From: CAYXAA01 sp964462985
GTDB taxonomy: Bacteria > Pseudomonadota > Alphaproteobacteria > Rhizobiales > Stappiaceae
Direction of reading: 5' to 3'
NCBI GenBank assembly: GCA_964462985.1
Contig: CAYXAA010000063.1
Location: 1-13,852, forward strand
DNA: 13,852 nt
Shown: one piece after another, positions 7,337-13,678 of the stretch
How the letters are laid out: each line of letters opens with the position of its first letter
Position numbering within the stretch: position 1 is the first letter of the stretch
Notes under the pieces: model-generated
The model's input: only the letters and a program-made list of their open reading frames with translations
What the model was told of the DNA's origin: nothing
Databases searched by the model: none
Position numbers and translations under genes: made by a program

Positions 7337-8126
7337 GGCGTATCGCGCCTTTCACGGCGTTTTCGCCCGCGAACTGCTGCGCTTTCTCAACCAGCGCGAA
7401 CGCTTTTTCGCCGCACTGGTTCGGCCGCTGGTCTGGCTCGTCGTCTTCGCTGCCGGATTCCGCGCCGCGCTCGGTCTGTCGATCCTGCCGCCGTATCAGA
7501 CCTACATCACCTACGAGGTCTATATCGTGCCGGGGCTTATCGGCATGATCCAGCTTTTCAACGGTATGCAGTCCTCGCTTTCCATGGTCTACGATCAGGA
7601 AATGGGTTCGATGCGCGTGCTGCTGACCACGCCGTTGCCGCGATGGTTCCTGCTGCTGTCGAAGCTGCTTGCCGGCGTCGGCGTGTCGATCGTCCAGGTG
7701 CTCGCGTTCATTGCGCTGGCGCTCGTCTTTGGCGTTGATCTTCCGCTGACATTCCTCTGGGCGCTGCTGCCGGTGCTGGTGTTGACCGGACTGATGCTTG
7801 GTGCCTTCGGCATGCTGCTCGCCTCGACCATCCGTCAGCTCGAGAACTTCGCCGGGATCATGAACTTCGTGATCTTTCCGATGTTCTTCCTGTCGACGGC
7901 CCTCTATCCGGTCTGGAAAATGCGCGAGTCCAGTCCGCTGCTTGCTACGATCTGCGCCTGGAATCCTTTCAGCCATGCAATCGAGCTGATCCGCTTCTCA
8001 CTCTATGGCCAGATCAACCCGTTGGCGCTGGCGGTTGTGCTCGGCACCGGACTGGCGTTTTTCCTCGCTGCGGCCTGGTCCTTTGACCCGGCCCGTCGGT
8101 TCCGGGCCGGACGGACGGTTGGGTAG
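7329..8126 (+). CDS. ABC-2 type transporter permease, PedC-like, 265 aa
   Basis: This is an inner-membrane protein of the ABC-2 class with about six hydrophobic segments: around PLVWLVVFAAGFRAALGL, the IVPGLIGMIQLF region, GVGVSIVQVLAFIALALVFG, LLPVLVLTGLMLGAFGMLL, the FVIFPMFFLS region and ALAVVLGTGLAFFLAAAW. The sequence between helices (YDQEMGSMRVLLTTPLPRWF; ALYPVWKMRESSPLL; NPFSHAIELIRFSLYGQ) closely resembles PedC-type permeases, which occur with PQQ-dependent alcohol dehydrogenases. These are thought to export alcohols or related toxic intermediates; some methylotroph relatives have been tied to lanthanide transport. Translation is probably coupled to the ATPase: ATG 7329 lies inside the ATPase gene and the two overlap in ATGCTTGA. 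No dehydrogenase, cytochrome c or PQQ gene is visible nearby, so the substrate is open. Confidence 0.92.
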   Translation: MLEAYRAFHGVFARELLRFLNQRERFFAALVRPLVWLVVFAAGFRAALGLSILPPYQTYITYEVYIVPGLIGMIQLFNGMQSSLSMVYDQEMGSMRVLLTTPLPRWFLLLSKLLAGVGVSIVQVLAFIALALVFGVDLPLTFLWALLPVLVLTGLMLGAFGMLLASTIRQLENFAGIMNFVIFPMFFLSTALYPVWKMRESSPLLATICAWNPFSHAIELIRFSLYGQINPLALAVVLGTGLAFFLAAAWSFDPARRFRAGRTVG

Positions 8127-8150
8127 CCGCTGCAGCGGGCCGCCGCGGCC
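8127..8150. terminator. Adjacent palindromes between convergent transporter operons
   Basis: The 33-bp gap between two converging genes opens with a perfect 12-bp palindrome, CCGCTGCAGCGG (8127-8138). This runs into a second inverted repeat, GGCCG/CGGCC (8138-8142/8146-8150). There is no T-run on either strand. Position suggests a shared bidirectional termination or 3'-end element. Confidence 0.35.
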
Positions 8151-8159
8151 ACATCCCGG

Positions 8160-8873
8160 CTAAAGCACCCCGGGAAAGCGTTCGGTGATCTCTGTTGTAA
8201 TCTCTGCAAGCTCGGCCGCGCCCCTTTTAGGGCGCTCGATCGGCACATCGAACACGCCGCGCACCGTGCCGGGTCGGGCAGAGAGGACGACGATGCGGTC
8301 GGCGAGCTGCACCGCCTCCTTCAGATTGTGGGTCACCATCAGCGCGGTGGTGCGCCGCGCCTGCCAAACGTCCATGAGCAGGGACCTCAGGTCGGTCGCG
8401 GTCGCCTCGTCGAGAGAGACGAAGGGCTCGTCGAGCAAAAGCAAAGTCGGCTCGATTGCAAAGGCTCGGGCCAGCGCCGCGCGCCGGGCGAGGCCGAGCG
8501 ACAGCTCGCCGGGATAGAAGCTTTCCAGTCCGGCAAGGCCGAGCCTGCCGTACAGCTCCTCGAGCGGAGCCTCGCGCAGCTCTGCCGGCAGGGCGAGGCG
8601 GACGTTGCGGTCGACGCTGCGCCAGGGCAGCAGGCGCGGCTCCTGGAAGACGACGCCGATCCTGGGATTGTCGCCGGGCAGGCGGTAATGACCGGTGAAA
8701 CCTGACTCAAGGCCGAGCAGAATGCGCAGGCAGGTCGTCTTTCCGCAGCCGGAGGGGCCGATCAGACACGCGAACGTGCCCTCGTCGACAGTGAACCTGA
8801 GATCCCGTATGGCTTCGAGGATGATCCCATCGGCGGAGCGATAGGCCATCCGGGAAATGTCGACTTCAAGCAT
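8160..8873 (-). CDS. NitT/TauT-family ABC importer ATP-binding protein, 237 aa
   Basis: This is the ATPase of an SsuB/TauB-like importer. Walker A is GPSGCGKTT (39-47), the Q-loop is VFQEPRLLPW (75-84), Walker B is LLLLDEPF (144-151) followed by the D-loop SLDE, and the H-loop is THNLKEA (181-187). The VFQEPRLLPW phrase is characteristic of the nitrate/taurine/sulfonate group. The ABC signature is unusual: ELSLGLARRAALARA replaces the common LSGGxxQRxALARA, losing both glycines of the GG pair except the one in SLG. The start at 8873 overlaps the permease stop by 8 nt (ATGCTTGA). A longer frame to 9026 lies wholly within the permease gene and is rejected. It is the last gene of the importer operon and couples ATP hydrolysis to uptake through the adjoining permease; substrate unknown. 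Confidence 0.92.
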   Translation of the reverse strand: MLEVDISRMAYRSADGIILEAIRDLRFTVDEGTFACLIGPSGCGKTTCLRILLGLESGFTGHYRLPGDNPRIGVVFQEPRLLPWRSVDRNVRLALPAELREAPLEELYGRLGLAGLESFYPGELSLGLARRAALARAFAIEPTLLLLDEPFVSLDEATATDLRSLLMDVWQARRTTALMVTHNLKEAVQLADRIVVLSARPGTVRGVFDVPIERPKRGAAELAEITTEITERFPGVL

Positions 8874-9708
8874 GACGCGGCCGCCAACGGGTGGCAGCCC
8901 GCTCGAAGGGCCGCAGCAGGACGATCTCAACGAGGAGCATGACGGCGACAAACGCCAGCGCATAGGCGAGGATTGCGGCGACGTCAAACAGCTGAAAATA
9001 GAGGTGGATCTGAAAGCCGACCCCATTGGAACGGCCGAGCAGTTCCACCACGAGCACGATCTTCCAGATCAGGGCGATGCCCGATCGCGTGGCGGCGGCG
9101 AAGTAGGGCTGAAGCTGCGGAAGCACGACGTCAACGAGCCGCTCACGGAACGAGAAGCGATAGACGGTGGCAAGTTCCGAATAGGAGCGGTCGAGTGCCC
9201 GCGCCCCCTCGCGCATGGTTACGACCACGTTGGGGATCTTGTTAACGGCGACAGCGCCGATCGCGGCGACCTCGTTCAGACCGAGCCAGATGTAGGCCAG
9301 CACGATGACGACAAGCGCTGGTAGGTTGAGGAACAACACAACCCAAGGATCGAACAGCCGGTCGGCGGTGCGATTGACCCCGAGTGCTATTCCGATCGCC
9401 GAGCCGATCGCGAGTGCAACCACGAAGGCCATGACGACCCGAAACAGGGTGACGCCGAGATTGTAGGGCAAGTCCCCGCTCGCGGTTTCCCGTGCCATGG
9501 CCTGGAAGACGAGGAGAGGCGAGGGAAAGATGCGCGGGTCGGCAAATTGGGCAGCTATCGCCCAGCAGAGAAGGAGGGCGGCGATGGAGACGATCGCGGC
9601 TGCCGAAAACGTGCGTCGATTGGAAGCCGTTCGTCCTTCGCCTCCCGCGCTGCCTCGAACCGTCTCTGACTCCGACAATGTGCGTGAAGACCGCTGGCTA
9701 GATACCAT
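8866..9708 (-). CDS. NitT/TauT-family ABC importer permease, 280 aa
   Basis: A basic, Ser/Arg-rich cytoplasmic N-terminus (~1-33) precedes about six membrane helices, the first at AAAIVSIAALLLCWAIAA. The region EGARALDRSYSELATVYR to ATRSGIALIWK carries the EAA-loop that contacts the ATPase in binding-protein-dependent importers, and places it with the SsuC/TauC type. The FPSPLLVFQAM segment after helix 1 is also typical of this group. ATG 9708 overlaps the end of the binding-protein gene by 11 nt and the stop overlaps the ATPase start by 8 nt, so the three genes form one translationally coupled operon. Homodimers normally form the channel in this family, which fits a single permease gene. Confidence 0.92.
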   Translation of the reverse strand: MVSSQRSSRTLSESETVRGSAGGEGRTASNRRTFSAAAIVSIAALLLCWAIAAQFADPRIFPSPLLVFQAMARETASGDLPYNLGVTLFRVVMAFVVALAIGSAIGIALGVNRTADRLFDPWVVLFLNLPALVVIVLAYIWLGLNEVAAIGAVAVNKIPNVVVTMREGARALDRSYSELATVYRFSFRERLVDVVLPQLQPYFAAATRSGIALIWKIVLVVELLGRSNGVGFQIHLYFQLFDVAAILAYALAFVAVMLLVEIVLLRPFERAATRWRPRHA

Positions 9709-10717
9709 TCTTCAGCCTGAACCAGTATGTCCCCTTGACCATTTCGGGAGATCTTCCGACCAGCTTTTCACCGCCAAGATCCGCCAGGATCTTGTAGAGG
9801 CGCTCGGCATCGGCTTCGTCGTCGGCGACCGAGCGGCGGGGGATGCCTTCGCGGTACCGATCGCGCAAAGCCTCGAGCTCCTTGCCTTCCGCACGGACCA
9901 CGTCTGCCAAACGAAGCCATTCGTCGTCCGAAGTCGCCAGCAACTCCTTAGTGGCCATCGACGCCTTGACGAAGCCGGCTGCGGCTTCCGGGTTGGCATT
10001 TGCCCATTCTTCGCGGAAGACGTAGCCGAGTGTGGCGACCTGCCCGGTCGCGCCGAGCGCAGTCGCGGCGTCTTCTGCACTGACAAGGCGTCGAAAGCCG
10101 CTGGCTTCGAGACGGGCGCAGTAGTGCCAGAAGTTCAGAACGGCATCGATTTCGCCCTGCTTGGCCTTTTCCGCGAGCAATGGCGGAGCGCCGTAGAGGA
10201 TCTCGTTTTCAGCGGCGAGATCGAAGCCGTGGTCGCGGCGCACCAGGCCCTGGATCAGCAGCCAGCTCTTGTCGAGCGGGCCTCCCGCGACCCCGATCTT
10301 TTTGCCCTTGAGGTCGGCAAGCGTGCCGACGGGCGAGTTCTCCGGCACCATGATCGCGCCGACGGCGGAGGAATAGGGCACGAAGGTGAGATCGGAGCCC
10401 GAGGCGCGTTGGCGCGACACCCAGAGCCAGTCCGACACGATCATGTCGACATCGCCCGCTTGAAGAGCGACCGCGGTCGCGTCTTCCGACGCAAAGTACA
10501 CGATCTCGACGTCGACCCCTTCCTTCTTGTCGAAGCCGCCATGCTTGAGCGCTTCAAGCTCCCAGTTGACGGTGCCGAACTTCAGCACGCCGACGCGAAC
10601 CGGCGTGGCCGCGGTCTGCTCCGCGAAGGCGGGGGCCATGAGGGCAAGCGCAACTGCAACGGCGGCAACGACGGCTGTGCGCGTCCGGCGCAACAGCCCT
10701 TCCGGGCGCATCGACAT
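9698..10717 (-). CDS. Periplasmic substrate-binding protein of NitT/TauT-like importer, 339 aa
   Basis: The start at 10717 has GGGAGGA 5 nt upstream; a further in-frame ATG at 10735 precedes that site and ATG 10711 is also possible. A signal peptide (VVAAVAVALALMAPAFA) is cleaved before EQTAATP. The mature protein follows the NMT1/SsuA-like two-lobed fold: VRVGVLKFGTVNWELEAL at the first strand, GDVDMIVSDWLWVSRQRA (~88-105) at the hinge, VPYSSAVGAIMVP, then LADLKGKKIGVAGGPLDKSW (~133-152) and ILYGAPPLLAEKAKQGEIDA. Tryptophans in VNWEL, SDWLWV and DKSW and the NFWHY segment could shape the pocket. From memory, close relatives with SDWLWVSRQRA occur in methylotrophic and related alphaproteobacteria, sometimes near quinoprotein dehydrogenases; this needs a database check. 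Nitrate, sulfonates, taurine, pyrimidine precursors or aromatic acids are possible ligands. Confidence 0.92.
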   Translation of the reverse strand: MSMRPEGLLRRTRTAVVAAVAVALALMAPAFAEQTAATPVRVGVLKFGTVNWELEALKHGGFDKKEGVDVEIVYFASEDATAVALQAGDVDMIVSDWLWVSRQRASGSDLTFVPYSSAVGAIMVPENSPVGTLADLKGKKIGVAGGPLDKSWLLIQGLVRRDHGFDLAAENEILYGAPPLLAEKAKQGEIDAVLNFWHYCARLEASGFRRLVSAEDAATALGATGQVATLGYVFREEWANANPEAAAGFVKASMATKELLATSDDEWLRLADVVRAEGKELEALRDRYREGIPRRSVADDEADAERLYKILADLGGEKLVGRSPEMVKGTYWFRLKNGI

Positions 10718-10871
10718 CCGTTCCTCCCAGCGCATACGTCTCTCTCGGACGAGTGGAGATCAAGCCTAGGCTGATGCCGTAGGGGCCTGAATAGCACTTT
10801 GGTACAGTTCGCGTCTCGAGCCCGTGGCCAGCCGAGTGACCGGTCCAAGTGGCGTCCGGGCTTGGGTGCGG

Positions 10872-10900
10872 TAGGCCACGCCAGCCATTGGGTTGGCCTA
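10872..10900 (-). terminator. Inverted repeat at the end of the NTF2-like gene
   Basis: On the minus strand the stop codon begins TAGGCCA, which pairs perfectly with TGGCCTA to give a 7-bp stem (10894-10900 with 10872-10878) and a 15-nt loop. The loop itself can pair further (CCAGCC with GGTTGG, one wobble). There is no T-run, so this is at best a weak or Rho-assisted terminator separating this gene from the binding-protein gene 180 bp downstream. Confidence 0.3.
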
Positions 10901-11677
10901 GCTTACATGCACTGACAGGCCAAACAGCTTCCAGCCCGTTCCCTCAAAGATATACTTGAGTCTGAAATGGAGGCGGGTGGAGGCGGCGACCGGATAATAG
11001 AGCTGGAGCTCCATAATGCCCTGTTCCGAGAGTTTTGGCGGGCTCTCGTAGACCGGCGCAAGTTGTTTTACGATCTGTATACGTTTTCCGTGCTTGTAGA
11101 AGGATGCAAACCCTTCGCTCAATTGTTCAACGTCGACTTGGCTGGCCCACAAGCGAGAGATGTGATCGTGTAGCACAGTCATGTCGCTTGCGGTGACTGC
11201 ATCAGCGAAGATCCCGACCGACTCTGCGATCAGCGCCAACTGCTGATTTTCGGATGGCAGATTCTTGGGCCCATAGCCCACGCCTGCCGGCTGGGCGGTG
11301 GTCCGGAGGGCGTAGATCTTCCATTGGTCCTGTTCCTTAATCAGGTCGATTTCGACCGGAACCGTCCCGCCGTCCGTGGTGGTGAGGGTGCCGACGAGTT
11401 TGCCTCGGCCGCTGCTTATCGAGCGGTTTCCCCAGCTGGTCTCGCTCACCTTGTCCATGCGACTGGCGGAAAGATAGGCTCGTAGCTCCTCGTCACTGGT
11501 TTCCGCTCGAAATGCCACTGATAGAGTGCTGTATGCCTTGTCCATGTCGCCGGCTTTGACGGCGGCGAAGAAATCATCGCCGACTTGAACTACGCCTGCG
11601 GTCAAATACAAAATCCCGGAGATGGCAAGAGTGATGACGATGACAATGCCGATTACGATTTTCATCCAAGGTTTCAT
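10898..11677 (-). CDS. Membrane-anchored protein with two probable NTF2-like domains, 259 aa
   Basis: The N-terminus (MKPWMKIVIGIVIVITLAIS) is a single membrane anchor, and the remainder should face the periplasm. Two similar halves follow. The first starts GDDFFAAVKAGDMDKAYSTL (~33) and closes DQWKIYAL; the second starts SVGIFADAVTASDMTVLHDH and closes GTGWKLFGLSV. A helix with an acidic AxxxxDM turn and a final strand with W-K is the pattern of NTF2-like/DUF4878-type domains, so a tandem duplication is inferred. Such domains are usually binding or scaffold domains; no catalytic residues can be named. The start at 11677 follows AGGA by 9 nt; ATG 11713 is in frame but precedes that site. Base composition is visibly less GC-rich than its neighbours, and it has no functional link to the importer or the sigma unit, so it may be a more recent arrival. 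Confidence 0.75.
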   Translation of the reverse strand: MKPWMKIVIGIVIVITLAISGILYLTAGVVQVGDDFFAAVKAGDMDKAYSTLSVAFRAETSDEELRAYLSASRMDKVSETSWGNRSISSGRGKLVGTLTTTDGGTVPVEIDLIKEQDQWKIYALRTTAQPAGVGYGPKNLPSENQQLALIAESVGIFADAVTASDMTVLHDHISRLWASQVDVEQLSEGFASFYKHGKRIQIVKQLAPVYESPPKLSEQGIMELQLYYPVAASTRLHFRLKYIFEGTGWKLFGLSVHVS

Positions 11678-11932
11678 TCGTATAATTCCTAGTCGAAATC
11701 TGAATTCTTGCAAAATGCATCTGAAGGATACACCGGATCAGCATTTGGCGTAAACAAGGGGAAGGTATCTCTTCGTTAAGGTCGGGCGTGCGCGTCGGCA
11801 ATTGATACTCTATTGAATCTGATCCCACTCCCACCGGATCACCGTGCTGGCTCCATCTTTCTGGTTCATCGCGAACGCTGTCGGGATCGCGTAGTCTCGA
11901 TCGTCCTAGAGACGACGAGACGGGAGACCGGG
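11678..11932. promoter_or_regulatory. Divergent intergenic region upstream of the NTF2-like and DGPF genes
   Basis: This is the longest non-coding gap (255 bp) and more AT-rich than average in its left two thirds. It holds the leftward promoter of the NTF2-like gene (not resolved) and, near its right end, an ECF-type promoter for the DGPF gene. Two copies of ATTGA spaced 11 nt apart (11801-11805, 11812-11816) lie on one helical face; their meaning is unknown. Confidence 0.5.
11879..11905 (+). promoter_or_regulatory. Putative ECF42-type promoter upstream of the DGPF gene
   Basis: TGTCGG (11879-11884), a 17-nt spacer and CGTC (11902-11905) match the bipartite ECF promoter form reported for ECF42 sigma factors (-35 close to TGTCGA, -10 close to CGWC). 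Transcription would start near 11912, leaving about 20 nt that contain the GGGAG ribosome binding site of the DGPF gene. A second copy with the same spacing lies upstream of the VOC gene. Confidence 0.6.
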
Positions 11933-12298
11933 ATGCTGTATGCGATTCTCTGCTATCACGACGAAGCCGTGGTCGAAGGCTGGAGCACGGAAAAGCTGGA
12001 TGCCGTCCTCGCCAAGCGCGAGGCGGTGCGCGGGCGTCTGGCGGCCGAAGGCCGGGCCGGGCCGGCTGCGCGGCTGATGGTGACGACCGCGGCGACCACG
12101 GTGCGCATGGGGCACGAGCCCCTCGTGATAGACGGTCCCTTCGCCGAGACCAAGGAGCAGCTGCTCGGGTTTTATGTCTTCGACTGCGCTTCGCTCGAGG
12201 AGGCGGTCGATGTCGCGCGAGAGCTCGGCGAGGGAGAAACCGTGACTTTCGAGATCAGGCCGTTGCGTCTCTATAAACCGGGGACTCTGGCGACGTGA
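11933..12298 (+). CDS. DGPF/YCII-domain protein, ECF42 partner, 121 aa
   Basis: This is a small cytoplasmic YCII-superfamily protein with the eponymous DGPF motif (67-70) in IDGPFAETKEQLLGFYVFD and the usual first strand MLYAILCYHDE. Proteins of this group adopt a ferredoxin-like alpha/beta fold, and their biochemical activity is unknown. They are the conserved genomic partners and known transcriptional targets of ECF42 sigma factors. The start at 11933 follows GGGAG by 6 nt and begins exactly at the domain; an in-frame ATG at 11813 would add 40 residues spanning the promoter and is rejected. It overlaps the sigma gene by 4 nt (GTGA), so the two are translationally coupled. Confidence 0.93.
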   Translation: MLYAILCYHDEAVVEGWSTEKLDAVLAKREAVRGRLAAEGRAGPAARLMVTTAATTVRMGHEPLVIDGPFAETKEQLLGFYVFDCASLEEAVDVARELGEGETVTFEIRPLRLYKPGTLAT

Positions 12299-13551
12299 CC
12301 GAGATTGAAGACTGGATCAGCAAGGCACTGACCTCGGCGCGGCCCCAGACCGTCAGCGCGCTTTTGCGCTACTTCCGCGATCTCGATATTGCGGAAGAGG
12401 CGTTCCAGGAGGCGTGCCTGCGGGCCTTGAGGAACTGGCCGGTGAACGGGCCTCCGCGTGATCCGGTCGCCTGGCTGACGATGGTCGGGCGCAATTTCGG
12501 CCTCGATGGCGTCCGCCGCGACCGGCGCAGCGCGGCGCTACCGTCCGAGGAGGCACTTTCCGATCTCGCAGACACCGAGAGCGACATTGCCGAGCGCCTC
12601 GACAACGCTCATTACCGCGACGACGTGCTGCGGCTTCTGTTCATCTGTTGTCACCCCGAGCTGCCGGCGACGCAGCAGATCGCTCTGGCGCTCAGGATTG
12701 TCTCGGGTCTCTCCGTCGCCGAGATCGCCCGCGCCTTTCTCGTCGGCGAGCGCGCGATGGAACAGCGGATTACCCGTGCAAAGCGGAAGATCGCGAACTC
12801 CAGTGTCGCGTTCGAGACTCCCAACGCGATCGAGCGTGCGGAGCGGCTGGCAGTGGTCGCCGCCATGATCTACCTCCTCTTCAACGAGGGTTATGCCGCA
12901 AGCGGCGGTGAGGCGCACCTGCGTCTGCCGCTGTGCGAAGAGGCCATCCGGCTTACGCGACTGCTGCTTCGATTGTTTCCGAGCGAGCCGGAAATCATGG
13001 GCCTCACCGCGCTGCTGTTGCTGCAGCATGCCCGGGCCGCGGCCCGGCTCGATGACGACGGCGAGATCGTGCTCCTGGAGGATCAGGATCGTAGCCTCTG
13101 GGACCGCCCCATGATCGACGAGGCACTGGTGCTGATCGAGAAGGCGATGCGGCACCGCCGGTCCGGCCCCTATCAGATCCAAGCCGCGATCGCCGCTCTG
13201 CATGCCCGCGCGGTGACGCCAGAGGAGACCGACTGGGCGCAGATTGACCAGCTTTATGCTGCCCTCGAGCGGCTGCAGCCGTCTCCCGTGGTCACCCTCA
13301 ACCGCTCGGTTGCCGTGCTCAAGGTTCGCGGCCCGGAGGCGGCGCTCGAGATGATCGAGCCGCTGGCTGCGCCGCTGTCGGGTTACTTTCACTTTCACGG
13401 TGTAAAGGGCGCCCTGCTGATGCGCCTCGGGCGGGCCGAGGAGGCCCGGACCGCCTTCGACCGCGCCATCGCTCTTGCCCGGACGCCCTCGGAGGCGGCC
13501 CATATCCGACAGCACCTCGATCACCTGCAGGAAGAGGGGCGGGGGAGCTGA
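12295..13551 (+). CDS. ECF42-group RNA polymerase sigma factor with C-terminal TPR-like extension, 418 aa
   Basis: Sigma region 2 spans about residues 15-78 (DIAEEAFQEACLRALRNW; PVAWLTMVGRNFGLDGVRRDRR). Region 4 spans about 107-168 (DVLRLLFICCHPELPATQQ; GLSVAEIARAFLVGERAMEQRI). A helical extension of about 250 residues follows, with the hallmark strings FNEGYAAS (197-203), QHARAAARLDDDGEIVLLED, DRSLWDRPMI, GPYQIQAAIAALHA and TDWAQIDQLYAALERL. TPR-like helix pairs end the protein (GALLMRLGRAEEARTAFDRA). This is the ECF42/COG4941 layout: no anti-sigma factor gene is needed, because the extension itself is thought to control activity. The start is GTG 12295, overlapping the DGPF stop. With the DGPF gene upstream and a VOC gene downstream it forms the usual ECF42 neighbourhood. 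The inducing signal is unknown. Confidence 0.95.
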   Translation: MTEIEDWISKALTSARPQTVSALLRYFRDLDIAEEAFQEACLRALRNWPVNGPPRDPVAWLTMVGRNFGLDGVRRDRRSAALPSEEALSDLADTESDIAERLDNAHYRDDVLRLLFICCHPELPATQQIALALRIVSGLSVAEIARAFLVGERAMEQRITRAKRKIANSSVAFETPNAIERAERLAVVAAMIYLLFNEGYAASGGEAHLRLPLCEEAIRLTRLLLRLFPSEPEIMGLTALLLLQHARAAARLDDDGEIVLLEDQDRSLWDRPMIDEALVLIEKAMRHRRSGPYQIQAAIAALHARAVTPEETDWAQIDQLYAALERLQPSPVVTLNRSVAVLKVRGPEAALEMIEPLAAPLSGYFHFHGVKGALLMRLGRAEEARTAFDRAIALARTPSEAAHIRQHLDHLQEEGRGS

Positions 13552-13560
13552 CGCAAAAAG

Positions 13561-13576
13561 CCGACTGGCCTGTCGG
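13561..13576 (-). terminator. Short hairpin with minus-strand T-run after the sigma gene
   Basis: CCGAC (13561-13565) and GTCGG (13572-13576) form a 5-bp stem with a 6-nt loop. Read on the minus strand it is followed by C and five T (13559-13555), like a small intrinsic terminator. No minus-strand gene needs it here. Its right arm overlaps the putative -35 element described next, so one of the two interpretations may be coincidental. Confidence 0.3.
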
Positions 13577-13597
13577 GTTGCGACTCCGTCGTTCGTC
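13571..13597 (+). promoter_or_regulatory. Putative second ECF42-type promoter, upstream of the VOC gene
   Basis: TGTCGG (13571-13576), a 17-nt spacer and CGTC (13594-13597) repeat the element upstream of the DGPF gene. The agreement extends beyond the cores: both copies read TGTCGGG and end TCGTCCT at the same distance. The start codon of the VOC gene is about 80 nt further on. The TGTCGG also forms one arm of a small hairpin, which is an alternative explanation. Confidence 0.5.
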
Positions 13598-13678
13598 CTT
13601 GGTTGGTAGATGCTGATCGGAAAACTCCGGGCACTCGCCACTCTCCAGGTCAGGGCCCATAGAATGAGGAGCAATGCG

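Noticed and set aside
8874..9026. N-terminal extension of the importer ATPase by 51 residues
   Set aside because: The extension lies inside the permease gene, is Ser/Cys/Pro-rich and precedes the natural domain start at 8873.
9497..10774. Long plus-strand open frame of 425 codons opposite the importer genes
   Set aside because: It is antisense to a well-supported binding protein and permease, and the translation shows no recognisable motif.
11813..11932. Longer start for the DGPF protein adding 40 residues
   Set aside because: The extension is unconserved-looking, spans the ECF-type promoter element, and ATG 11933 has a good ribosome binding site and begins at the domain.
12538..13674. Minus-strand open frame of 378 codons opposite the sigma factor gene
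   Set aside because: It is fully antisense to a clear ECF42 sigma factor; its composition is that of a reversed coding strand.
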